In this document: positions 15,950-22,980 of the stretch, piece after piece | How positions within the stretch are numbered: position 1 is the stretch's first letter | Layout of the letters: every line of letters starts with the position of its first letter | Assembly (NCBI GenBank): GCA_045538175.1 | Contig: JAZSQZ010000032.1 | Location: forward strand, 1-26,512 | Direction of reading: 5' to 3' | Length of the DNA stretch: 26,512 nucleotides | DNA from: JAZSQZ01 sp045538175 | GTDB taxonomy: Bacteria; Bacillota; Clostridia; Christensenellales; UBA1242 | Made by a program: the position numbers and the translations under genes | The notes under the pieces: model-generated | Database searches by the model: none | What the model was told of the DNA's origin: nothing | Seen by the model: the letters and a program-made list of their open reading frames with translations, nothing else

Positions 15950-16834
15950 ATGAAAACGATAGTTTTAACAGGTGGTGGCACAGGTGGCCACGTTATACCA
16001 CATCTAGCCATATTAGAAGATTTAAAAAAAGAATTTGATAACATAATTTACATCGGTTCAATAGACGGAATAGAAAAAGATATTATTTCAAAAGAAAAAA
16101 GTATTAAATACTACCCTATTCCTACAGTAAAATTTATAAGAAAATTAACATTAAAAAACTTAAGCATACCTTTTAAACTTTTAAACTCGATAAGCAAAGC
16201 AAAAAAAATATTAAAAGACACAAAACCAAACATAATTTTTTCCAAAGGCGGTTTTGTTTCCGTGCCGGTTGTAATTGCCGCAAAAAAATTAAATATACCT
16301 ATAATTAGTCACGAATCAGACTTAAGTATGGGGCTTGCAAACAAAATAATATATAAATATTGCGACAAAATGTGTACAACTTTTGAAAAAACAGCAAAAA
16401 ACAAAAAGAAGTGCATATATACCGGCTCGCCTATTAGAAAAAGTTTGTTTGAAGGAAAAATTAGCGAAGCGCAAAAAATAGCAAACTTTAAAATACAAAA
16501 ACCTACCATACTTTTTGTAGGGGGCTCAACAGGAGCAAAAACCTTAAATGAAATAATATATAAAACACTTCCTATTCTTACAAAAAAATATAATGTAATT
16601 CACATTGTAGGAAAAGGTAAAAAAAGACAAAACATAAGTTACGACGGTTATGTTCAACTTGAGTTTGTAAATAATATAGAAAACATTTTTGCAATCACAG
16701 ACATTGTGGTTTCTCGTGCTGGGTCTAACGCAATTTACGAGTTTTTATCTCTTAAAAAACCTATGTTACTTATACCCTTACCCAAAGCACAATCTCGTGG
16801 CGATCAAATCGAAAATTCTAGCTACTTTAAATAA
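15950..16834 (+). CDS. murG: MurG glycosyltransferase, reading frame ended early by TAA
   Basis: MurG adds GlcNAc to lipid I, making lipid II on the inner membrane face. The N-terminal glycine loop LTGGGTGGHVIPHLA (residues 5-19), ISHESDLSMG, the mid-protein GGSTGAKTLNE, and SRAGSNAIYEF followed by the QIENS sugar-nucleotide motif are all present. The frame ends after 294 residues at TAA 16832-16834, but the same frame continues for 57 more sense codons to TAA 17006-17008. The total of 352 positions is the normal MurG length. The stop falls just after QIENSSYFK, so the final helical segment that packs across the two domains would be lost. This may be a nonsense mutation, a sequence error or readthrough. 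MurG is normally essential and usually sits in the division/cell-wall cluster; here it stands alone. Confidence 0.85.
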   Translation: MKTIVLTGGGTGGHVIPHLAILEDLKKEFDNIIYIGSIDGIEKDIISKEKSIKYYPIPTVKFIRKLTLKNLSIPFKLLNSISKAKKILKDTKPNIIFSKGGFVSVPVVIAAKKLNIPIISHESDLSMGLANKIIYKYCDKMCTTFEKTAKNKKKCIYTGSPIRKSLFEGKISEAQKIANFKIQKPTILFVGGSTGAKTLNEIIYKTLPILTKKYNVIHIVGKGKKRQNISYDGYVQLEFVNNIENIFAITDIVVSRAGSNAIYEFLSLKKPMLLIPLPKAQSRGDQIENSSYFK

Positions 16835-17008
16835 TTTAATATTGTAATAGTTTTAGAGCAAGAAAAACTCACAACAAACAGCCTTATTTTAGAAATTGAA
16901 AATCTTTTTAAAAACAAGGATAAGTTTATAAATAATATGAAAAATCTAAAAACAAAAGATGGCAACAAAAAAATAGTAGAAATAATAAAAAAATACACAA
17001 AGCAGTAA
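16835..17008 (+). pseudogene. murG: In-frame C-terminal remainder of murG beyond the TAA
   Basis: Codons 296-352 of the murG frame read on without another stop: FNIVIVLEQEKLTTNSL, then a helix with NLFKNKDKFINNM, ending KKYTKQ. This fits the end of MurG proteins, which have a hydrophobic strand, an 'L(E)QE.LT' turn and a final helix. No frame shift is needed to join it to the first part, and the segment has not decayed. Internal starts are poor and no ribosome site precedes them, so separate translation is unlikely. Confidence 0.7.
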
Positions 17009-17034
17009 TACTTTTGTGTATTTTTTATTTTTTT
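16988..17034 (+). terminator. Intrinsic terminator after murG
   Basis: AAAAAATACACAAA pairs with TTTGTGTATTTTTT around an 11-nt loop, followed by more T residues to 17034. The left arm overlaps the last codons of the full-length murG frame, and the loop contains its TAA. This supports 17008, not 16834, as the original gene end. Confidence 0.8.
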
Positions 17035-17099
17035 GACTTGTTTTGCTTTAGACAAACTTTGCAAGAATATCATTATAAAATAAAACAAAGGAGTAAAAT

Positions 17100-18350
17100 A
17101 TGAGAAATTACAATTCACTAAAAGCAATACTAATTTTTGCAGTTTTAATAATACTCTTCTCTCTTTCAATTGTTTTTATAAATTTTAACGACAAAAACTC
17201 AAACACAGTTCTTGCAAATAAAGAAAACACTTTAGCAAAATTTACACCACGAGAATATAAAACACAAAACAACACAAACACAAACCACTTAGGCGGAAGC
17301 GAAGACGAAATCCTTTTAAACACATTTACGACAAACGATAAAATTTATGTTTTGTTTAGAACTTTATCTCAAGACTACGATTTATGCGAAAACAAAGAAG
17401 AAAATGAAGCTCTTTTTATTGCTCTATTTGATTTTGAAGGCTCTCTTTTAAACATTATATATATTTGCAATTCATACGGATACATAAACAGTTTTAAAAT
17501 AAACAATTTTATTTATATATTTAAAAACGAAGATTGTGGCATTGAAATTGTTTTTGACACAACAAAAAATCAAATACAAACCACAAATAAGCACAAAAAC
17601 CTGTTTGACACAATTTTAGAAATTGAAAATAAAATTATATATATCTATAAAAACAACAGCGAAAAAATTATAAACATAAATGATATTTTTAAAAGCATAC
17701 CTACAAATTATGCTTTTGAGAAAGATATCTCAGCAAACAACAAAAACTATTTGATTTTTTATGACGGTCAAAATGAGCATATTTTTGATATACAAAAAAT
17801 GAGTTTTATTTTATCTTTTGAAAACTGTAAAATTATAGATTTGTTTGTTGTCAATACTGACATTTTAATTGCTTTTAAGTTTGAAAATCTAATTATTCTT
17901 AGCAAATTTTCACAAAACTTTGAAGAATACTTTTCAACACAAATATCGCAATATGGCACAGATTTAATAAAATTAACGACTAAAAATAGTGGATATTTAA
18001 TATATACCATAAAAGAAAACACCATAATTCAAACCTTTATTTGTAACCATGGCGATATAATTTATGAAAATAATTTTACCCTAGACAACACAAAAGAAAT
18101 TATAAATATAATCCAAGAAAACGGCGAATTTTTAATTACAACAAAAACAATAAACGATAATCTTTATGTAGGACTATATAACGACAACTTCAAAGAAAAA
18201 AAATATATGGCACTAAATACTAGTACCATATATAACTATAACCTATTTTTAAAGGACAACAAAATACACTTGCTTGTAACAACTGACTTTTCAAACTTCG
18301 AATTTTTAGACAGTTTTGGCAAGCAAGAGATTTTTATATTCATAAAGTAG
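17100..18350 (+). CDS. Exported or membrane-anchored protein of unknown function, propeller-like
   Basis: A 416-residue protein that I do not recognise. Residues 8-28 form one hydrophobic segment after a short basic start, so it is either a signal peptide or an N-terminal membrane anchor. The remainder is beta-rich, with repeats of short hydrophobic strands (KIYVLFRTL, EALFIALFDFEGSLLNIIYI, NFIYIFKNEDCGIEIVF, NYLIFYDGQNEHIFDI) that resemble propeller blades. There is no C-terminal membrane helix, no catalytic motif and few cysteines. It has a good AAAGGAG ribosome site and follows the murG terminator, so it is probably a single-gene transcript. Its stop lies 2 nt from the convergent stop at 18353, with no terminator between. 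It is extremely rich in Asn, Lys and Ile. Confidence 0.65.
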   Translation: MRNYNSLKAILIFAVLIILFSLSIVFINFNDKNSNTVLANKENTLAKFTPREYKTQNNTNTNHLGGSEDEILLNTFTTNDKIYVLFRTLSQDYDLCENKEENEALFIALFDFEGSLLNIIYICNSYGYINSFKINNFIYIFKNEDCGIEIVFDTTKNQIQTTNKHKNLFDTILEIENKIIYIYKNNSEKIININDIFKSIPTNYAFEKDISANNKNYLIFYDGQNEHIFDIQKMSFILSFENCKIIDLFVVNTDILIAFKFENLIILSKFSQNFEEYFSTQISQYGTDLIKLTTKNSGYLIYTIKENTIIQTFICNHGDIIYENNFTLDNTKEIINIIQENGEFLITTKTINDNLYVGLYNDNFKEKKYMALNTSTIYNYNLFLKDNKIHLLVTTDFSNFEFLDSFGKQEIFIFIK

Positions 18351-18352
18351 CA

Positions 18353-18859
18353 TTATTGTCCCATACTTTGACCGATTTCTGAAACCAATGCAGGAAGTGA
18401 TGCTTCAAGTTCAGCCATCATATCTGCTTCAAAACCTTGTCCTGCAAGGAATTCGTTTGTGATAGAAGCAAAGTAACCATTGATTACAGAACTAAATTGT
18501 GTTTTGCGATTTGGGTCTGATGCTGTGTTTGTAAATAAATTGATAAATACAGCACAGATTGTTGATTTTGAAACAGCAAAGAACAACTCTTTCTTTTCAA
18601 TGCCATTTATTGCATCTGGTGTAATATAAACAACATTATCACCAAATGAAACATCTTTTCCGTTTCTCTTGATTTCGTTTACAACGATATCACAAGGAAC
18701 TTTTGTAAATGCTTCTTTCTTTTCTTTTGGTAGGTTTGCTGTAACATACTGTACAGCTTTTTCATCATAAAAACTAACACATTGTCTTAATGCTGTTTCC
18801 CTTTGGTCTTGATTTAACCCTTCCCATTTTTCATATGCGATCATAAAAACTTCTTTCAT
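18353..18859 (-). CDS. Unknown 168-residue protein paired with the GH95-like gene
   Basis: I do not recognise this soluble protein. It has no signal peptide or membrane helix. Residues 1-60 are charged and helical (YEKWEGLNQDQRETALRQC), 60-90 look like strands, and about 95-168 are helical, ending in ASLPALVSEIGQSMGQ. It has a very strong ribosome site (AGGAGGGG) 5 nt before ATG 18859 and starts 11 nt after the GH95-like stop, so the two are co-transcribed. Its codon use resembles the GH95-like and parE genes (fewer A-rich codons than murG or the 17100 gene), which suggests good expression. Role unknown; a partner of the GH95-like protein is the natural guess. Confidence 0.6.
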   Translation of the reverse strand: MKEVFMIAYEKWEGLNQDQRETALRQCVSFYDEKAVQYVTANLPKEKKEAFTKVPCDIVVNEIKRNGKDVSFGDNVVYITPDAINGIEKKELFFAVSKSTICAVFINLFTNTASDPNRKTQFSSVINGYFASITNEFLAGQGFEADMMAELEASLPALVSEIGQSMGQ

Positions 18860-18870
18860 TTTATCCCCTC

Positions 18871-21270
18871 CTAAATTTTATTTGACCACGAAATTTTTAA
18901 ATTAACTGCCTTGTTACCTGGCAAATTTAAACCATTTATAACTAGATTTTCAGCATCAACTGTAGTTGGGTCGACACCTTTAACTTTCTTAAATCCTTCT
19001 GGCAAATAAAGTTTCATATTGCTTGTTTTTGCAGATTTAAGTTTAAGTTTTAAAACTCCCCTTCTACGATTGATTTCCATATCAACCCTTATTTGATTAT
19101 CAAGAATCAATCCTTGAACATTGACCTTATTGAATTCAGGTGCAACATTTTTAAACAAACTAATGCTTGATTTATTTGAATTTGCAAACATATTTTGCAA
19201 ACTTAAGCAAAGACCTGTATTGTTTGTAATTGAATAAACACCCCAACGGTCATTTCTACTTACACCCATACCTGTCCAATCAGTATTTGCAAAGACTAGG
19301 TTTTTGGTTGTAAAGTTTTGAATTAAGAGTTGTAAAGCCTCCATTGAAGCAGCGCCATCACCTGTTGTTGCAAGTGTTGTTGCAAGACCTAAAACGTTTT
19401 GAGCAGTAAACTCTCCCCTACAATTATTAAGTCTTGTTTTTGCAGTTGTTGCAACAAGTTTTTCTAAATCTTTCCTTGCGTTGATTGCAACTGAACCGAT
19501 ATTATATGGGAACAAGTGACCAACCCCTGGGAGATTATTGTTTGTTTCAAACAAGTTTGAATTAAATTCTTTTATAACACCTGCTTCGTCAACTTCATAA
19601 CTTGGAATTTTTGAAGCAAGGTCTTCCCACTTTTTGATATCTTCTTCGTCTAAGCCAGCGACTTTTCCTATTTCAACCAAAATTGAGAAAACTTGATTTG
19701 CACATACAAAGTCTGCAGCTGCATTAGAAGCAATGTGAATAGGTTCTGATTTTCCTAAGCAGTTTACAGGTGTGTTTTCAGTGTAACTAATTAAAGATTC
19801 AAAAGTCTTTGTTGTTTTGTTGAGTTTTAGCAAATCTTCATAGAAAGTTGCTGTTTCTACAAAGAATTCAAGTGCTGTTTCTTTTAAGAACTTAACATCT
19901 TCTGTATGAAGATAATATTCGTAGAACATTTGGCAAACATAAGCTGCAACATTGAAGTTTAAAACATCGTGATAGGTTACGCTACCAAGCAAACCACTTT
20001 CTGGTGCTTCGTATGTAGGAATAAAGATACCCCTACAGTTAAACAACCTTGTTGCATTTTTCTTATAATCGTCAATATTGTTATAATATTGCTTTAAAAG
20101 TGGCAAAACAAGTTGTGGCATGTTTCCACCAAAAGCAAAGTTATATAAGTTTTGTGCTTGAACATAGTTGTTTCTTGTGCTGTCGACTGCACGATAGTCA
20201 CCGTTAAACAAACCATATGGGTGTGCCCCAACTTCGCCTTGTGGTGCAGAACATACAAACAAGTATCTTCCATAATGATACAATTTTTCAATCAAGTCGT
20301 TTGAAATATTGCCTTCTTTTGCTTTTACAAGCAAATCATCAACATATTCAACATCTTGAGCGTTTAGAGAAATTGTACAAGTATTAAACAACTTATTATG
20401 AACATTTGCGTGTTCTTTTAAAAGTTTTTCGTATGGAAGTTTGATTAAAGACAATTCTTCCTTTAAGTTTTGAACATCTTTTTCTTTTTGACCTTCAACA
20501 AAAGTTTTTATCATAACAAAAACTTTATCTGCGTTTTTGATAACAAATGTTCCGTTTTCTTTTACAGAAACTGTACCACCGTTTAGGGCAACTTTTGCAA
20601 CTGCACCAAAATCTGTGCCGTTTGCATTTCTACAAGTAAAGTAGAAATATCCTTTTTGTTCTGCCTTTGATTCAAAGTTGTCTGGAACTTCTGCAATAGC
20701 ATTTGGTGTGCGATTATAGAATTTATCGTGCAAGTCAAGTTGAAGTTCGCAAGAAATTTGTTTTGAACCTGCTTTTGTAATTTGCATAAACATAGTGTTG
20801 TTTACACGTGATACAAAAATGTTTCTATCAAAGCGAGTATTCTTATCCCTAAAAGAAACAGATACTTCCCCGTTTTCCATATTAAGTGCACGAGAATAAT
20901 CTGTAACCTTTTTCTCTATATCCATTTTAATTTTAAGGTCACATACAGGAAGTGGATATGATGGTTGTGGTCTATAACTTTTTGCAATTAGGGCATTAAC
21001 CAAAACATTTTGTGCATCGATGTAGTTTTCATTGTTTATTGCAATTTTTGTTGCTCTAAGTTTATCCGATACATCTGGCAATACACCTGTTTTTCCATGC
21101 CACCACAAATCGTTGTGGTTGATTGTAATCGTGTCAAAACCAGCACCCCCTAAAACAGATGCTCCCATAACGCCGTTGCCTGTTGGCAAACCTTCTCTCC
21201 ACATAGCACCCCACAAACTTGCAGGTGTCCTAAATTTTAATACTTTTTGTGATTTCTTTAAAATAGCCAT
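18871..21270 (-). CDS. GH95-like (alpha-L-fucosidase fold) cytoplasmic protein with altered active-site positions
   Basis: A 799-residue protein with GH95 architecture. The N-terminal beta domain has WREGLPTGNGVMGASVLGG and NHNDLWWHG (about residues 25-60). A helical barrel follows at about 310-690 and a beta domain at the C-terminus. GH95 enzymes cleave alpha-1,2-fucose or related alpha-galactosidic bonds. By eye alignment to the family, the Asn-x-Asn pair that activates water is Gln371-Ala-Gln373, and the catalytic-base Asp of the IDGNFG motif is Thr682 in ITNNTG. The acidic Glu498 (SYTEN) seems kept. Activity may therefore differ or be lost. There is no signal peptide, so it acts inside the cell. 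It has its own extended -10 promoter and is co-transcribed with the 168-residue gene. The family is fairly sure; the substrate is not. Confidence 0.72.
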   Translation of the reverse strand: MAILKKSQKVLKFRTPASLWGAMWREGLPTGNGVMGASVLGGAGFDTITINHNDLWWHGKTGVLPDVSDKLRATKIAINNENYIDAQNVLVNALIAKSYRPQPSYPLPVCDLKIKMDIEKKVTDYSRALNMENGEVSVSFRDKNTRFDRNIFVSRVNNTMFMQITKAGSKQISCELQLDLHDKFYNRTPNAIAEVPDNFESKAEQKGYFYFTCRNANGTDFGAVAKVALNGGTVSVKENGTFVIKNADKVFVMIKTFVEGQKEKDVQNLKEELSLIKLPYEKLLKEHANVHNKLFNTCTISLNAQDVEYVDDLLVKAKEGNISNDLIEKLYHYGRYLFVCSAPQGEVGAHPYGLFNGDYRAVDSTRNNYVQAQNLYNFAFGGNMPQLVLPLLKQYYNNIDDYKKNATRLFNCRGIFIPTYEAPESGLLGSVTYHDVLNFNVAAYVCQMFYEYYLHTEDVKFLKETALEFFVETATFYEDLLKLNKTTKTFESLISYTENTPVNCLGKSEPIHIASNAAADFVCANQVFSILVEIGKVAGLDEEDIKKWEDLASKIPSYEVDEAGVIKEFNSNLFETNNNLPGVGHLFPYNIGSVAINARKDLEKLVATTAKTRLNNCRGEFTAQNVLGLATTLATTGDGAASMEALQLLIQNFTTKNLVFANTDWTGMGVSRNDRWGVYSITNNTGLCLSLQNMFANSNKSSISLFKNVAPEFNKVNVQGLILDNQIRVDMEINRRRGVLKLKLKSAKTSNMKLYLPEGFKKVKGVDPTTVDAENLVINGLNLPGNKAVNLKISWSNKI

Positions 21271-21304
21271 AGTAGTTTATCCTAATAATTATTATTACTA
21301 ATTG

Positions 21305-21333
21305 AGTATAACACTAATATCATTTTTTGTAAA
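21305..21333 (-). promoter_or_regulatory. Promoter of the GH95-like operon
   Basis: On the minus strand TTTACA (21333-21328), a 17-nt spacer and TATACT (21310-21305), with TG placed one nt before the -10 as an extended -10. This is close to the housekeeping consensus. The leader to ATG 21270 is about 28 nt and contains only a weak AGGA ribosome site. Confidence 0.65.
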
Positions 21334-21420
21334 TTATAAAAATAACTTTTTCTTATCTTTTAATATTCTTTTTTTAATAGAAAAATTATCCTGTCAATTT
21401 GAATAAAAAAACAATTTTAT

Positions 21421-21434
21421 CGAACATATGTTTG
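21421..21434. promoter_or_regulatory. LexA (SOS) box over the HTH gene promoter
   Basis: CGAACATATGTTTG fits the Bacillota LexA consensus CGAACRNRYGTTYG at every position. It overlaps the first three bases of the -35 hexamer of the next promoter, an ideal place for repression. It shares 13 bases with the box at 6865-6878 in front of the phage late regulator. Confidence 0.7.
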
Positions 21435-21460
21435 ACAATAGATATTTTTGTTGTTATACT
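21432..21460 (+). promoter_or_regulatory. Consensus sigma-A promoter of the HTH gene
   Basis: TTGACA (21432-21437), exactly 17 nt, then TATACT (21455-21460). This is the best promoter in the window. The transcript would start near 21467, leaving about 20 nt before the TTG start, with AAGGAG at 21474-21479. Confidence 0.8.
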
Positions 21461-21486
21461 TACTGCACAATATAAGGAGAATTTTT

Positions 21487-21801
21487 TTGAGACAGTATTT
21501 ATCACTTGCCTTACTTTTAGAACTTCTAAAAAAAGAAAAAGTGCCAGCAAAATACATTGCTGACAAATATGAGATTTCCACAAGAACTGTGTATAGGTAT
21601 CTTAACAATCTTGAAACAGCTGGCGTACCTACAATTACATATCCTGGGAAAAATGGTGGAATAGGTATTGATAAAAGTTTTAAGTTTGAAACAAACTTTT
21701 TAACAGAAACCGAAAAGAATTGTTTAAGAGAGCATATCATAAACTGCCCCGACATACAAAAAGATATAGTTAAAAGTATCGCAACAAAACTAAACCTTTA
21801 G
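21487..21801 (+). CDS. Small HTH regulator of the HTH_11/YafY type lacking a WYL domain
   Basis: A 104-residue DNA-binding protein. TTG 21487 is chosen because AAGGAG lies 7 nt upstream; frames opened earlier would have no ribosome site. Residues about 3-57 (LALLLELLKKEKVPAKYIADKY, then EISTRTVYRYLNNLETAGVP, GGIGI) are the winged helix found at the start of YafY/WYL regulators. The remaining 45 residues (FLTETEKNCLREHI...) match the linker that normally leads into a WYL domain, but the protein stops before it. It may bind DNA without a ligand, or be a truncated form. It is divergent from the GH95-like operon, so it may control it. Its promoter carries a LexA-type box. The stop overlaps the convergent ddl stop by 12 nt. 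Confidence 0.75.
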   Translation: MRQYLSLALLLELLKKEKVPAKYIADKYEISTRTVYRYLNNLETAGVPTITYPGKNGGIGIDKSFKFETNFLTETEKNCLREHIINCPDIQKDIVKSIATKLNL

Positions 21802-22938
21802 TTTCCCCAAACCACTATTCTTTTTTAAAACAGACGAATCAAAACTTTTTATAAGTTGATTCTTGTTTTTAAAATTTTTGTTTGCGCCTTCTATCATTTT
21901 ATCAATCAAGGCTGAAAAATCAAATTTATCTTTCCATAGATAATTTGCAAGCGACCCTGGAATTGTGTTTACTTCATTTAGATAAACTTCATTTGTTGTT
22001 TTATCTATAATAAAATCAATTCTAATCAAACCACTAATTTTTAAAACATCGCATGCCTTCTTTGCCATTTTTAAAATTTTGTTTTCTGTTTCCTTGTCAA
22101 TGTCTGCTGGTATGTTTCTAAAACTGTTGGTCTCTGTTTTTTTATTTGACGACATATACTTGTCTTCAAAAGATAAATAATCTTTTTTAAATGTTGGACT
22201 TTCAGTTTTTGACATAAAACAAAAATCATCATACTTTAAAACTGACACATTGACTTCTTTTAAATTTGCTACAAATTTTTCAACCAAAATATCATCATCA
22301 AACTTAAACCCAAGTGTTAGCCCATCTTTAAATTGTTTTTTATTTTTACAAATTGTTATACCTATACTGCTACCCAAATTTGCAGGTTTTAATATTACAG
22401 GAAACCCTAAATTTTCTTCAACACCTTTAAGACAAGAATTAAAATTTTCCTGCATATCTTTTTTATTTATAGACACATAATCAACAACAGAAATTCCACT
22501 TGCTTTTAGCACTTTTTTTGATGCAATTTTATCCATACAAATTGCACTTGAAATTACGTTTGGACTAGTGTATGGAAATCTTAACACGTCAAAATAGCCT
22601 TGAATTGCCCCATTTTCGCCATTTCCACCGTGACAACAAAGAAGTATGGTATCAACAAGTTGCCATTTCTTAAGGCCAAATTTTGTCTTTAAAAATATGT
22701 GTTTGTCATTTAAAACAAAAGAAATTTCTTTTGCTTTTTTTATTATATTTTTGTCTAAAAAATTCTCGACAGAAAAAAAGTTAGACGATGTTAACCACCT
22801 TCCAACTTTATCTATATACAATGGAATTACATTGTATTTTTGTTTATTGATTGCGTTAATTGTTTGAACGCCTGTTATGATAGAAATGTCGTGTTCGACA
22901 CTTTCTCCCCCAAAGACAACGGCAATTGTTGGTTTCAT
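21790..22938 (-). CDS. ddl: D-alanine--D-alanine ligase
   Basis: Makes D-Ala-D-Ala for the peptidoglycan stem peptide, using ATP. The 382 residues show FGGESVEHDISI (residues 9-20), the CHGGNGENGAIQGYF active-site loop, the SPNVISSAICMDK segment, the ATP-grasp PANLGSSIGI, and the metal-binding LIRIDFII and YLNEVNTIPGS. The omega loop keeps the Lys-Tyr pair (FEDKY) that in D-Ala:D-Ala ligases favours D-alanine; the His seen in VanA-type D-lactate ligases is absent. It is a little longer than typical (about 350-370), with a basic C-terminal tail. The start at 22938 has GGAGT upstream. It is last in the operon, 42 nt after the MurF-like gene whose substrate it supplies. Confidence 0.93.
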   Translation of the reverse strand: MKPTIAVVFGGESVEHDISIITGVQTINAINKQKYNVIPLYIDKVGRWLTSSNFFSVENFLDKNIIKKAKEISFVLNDKHIFLKTKFGLKKWQLVDTILLCCHGGNGENGAIQGYFDVLRFPYTSPNVISSAICMDKIASKKVLKASGISVVDYVSINKKDMQENFNSCLKGVEENLGFPVILKPANLGSSIGITICKNKKQFKDGLTLGFKFDDDILVEKFVANLKEVNVSVLKYDDFCFMSKTESPTFKKDYLSFEDKYMSSNKKTETNSFRNIPADIDKETENKILKMAKKACDVLKISGLIRIDFIIDKTTNEVYLNEVNTIPGSLANYLWKDKFDFSALIDKMIEGANKNFKNKNQLIKSFDSSVLKKNSGLGKLKV

Positions 22939-22980
22939 TTTTACTCCAAAAATTTTGTATCGTTCTTTGGTGTTTTAATC

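Noticed and set aside
16832..16834. Reassigned stop codon as a genetic-code explanation for murG.
   Set aside because: TAA and TAG end most other genes here at sensible lengths, so a code change is not supported.
21448..21486. Upstream TTG start for the HTH regulator.
   Set aside because: It lies within the promoter, before the expected RNA start, and lacks a ribosome site.
21787..21804. Perfect inverted repeat AAACTAAA-CC-TTTAGTTT at the convergent stops of the HTH gene and ddl.
   Set aside because: The loop is too short, the stem is AT-only apart from one pair and no T tract follows, so a working terminator is doubtful.
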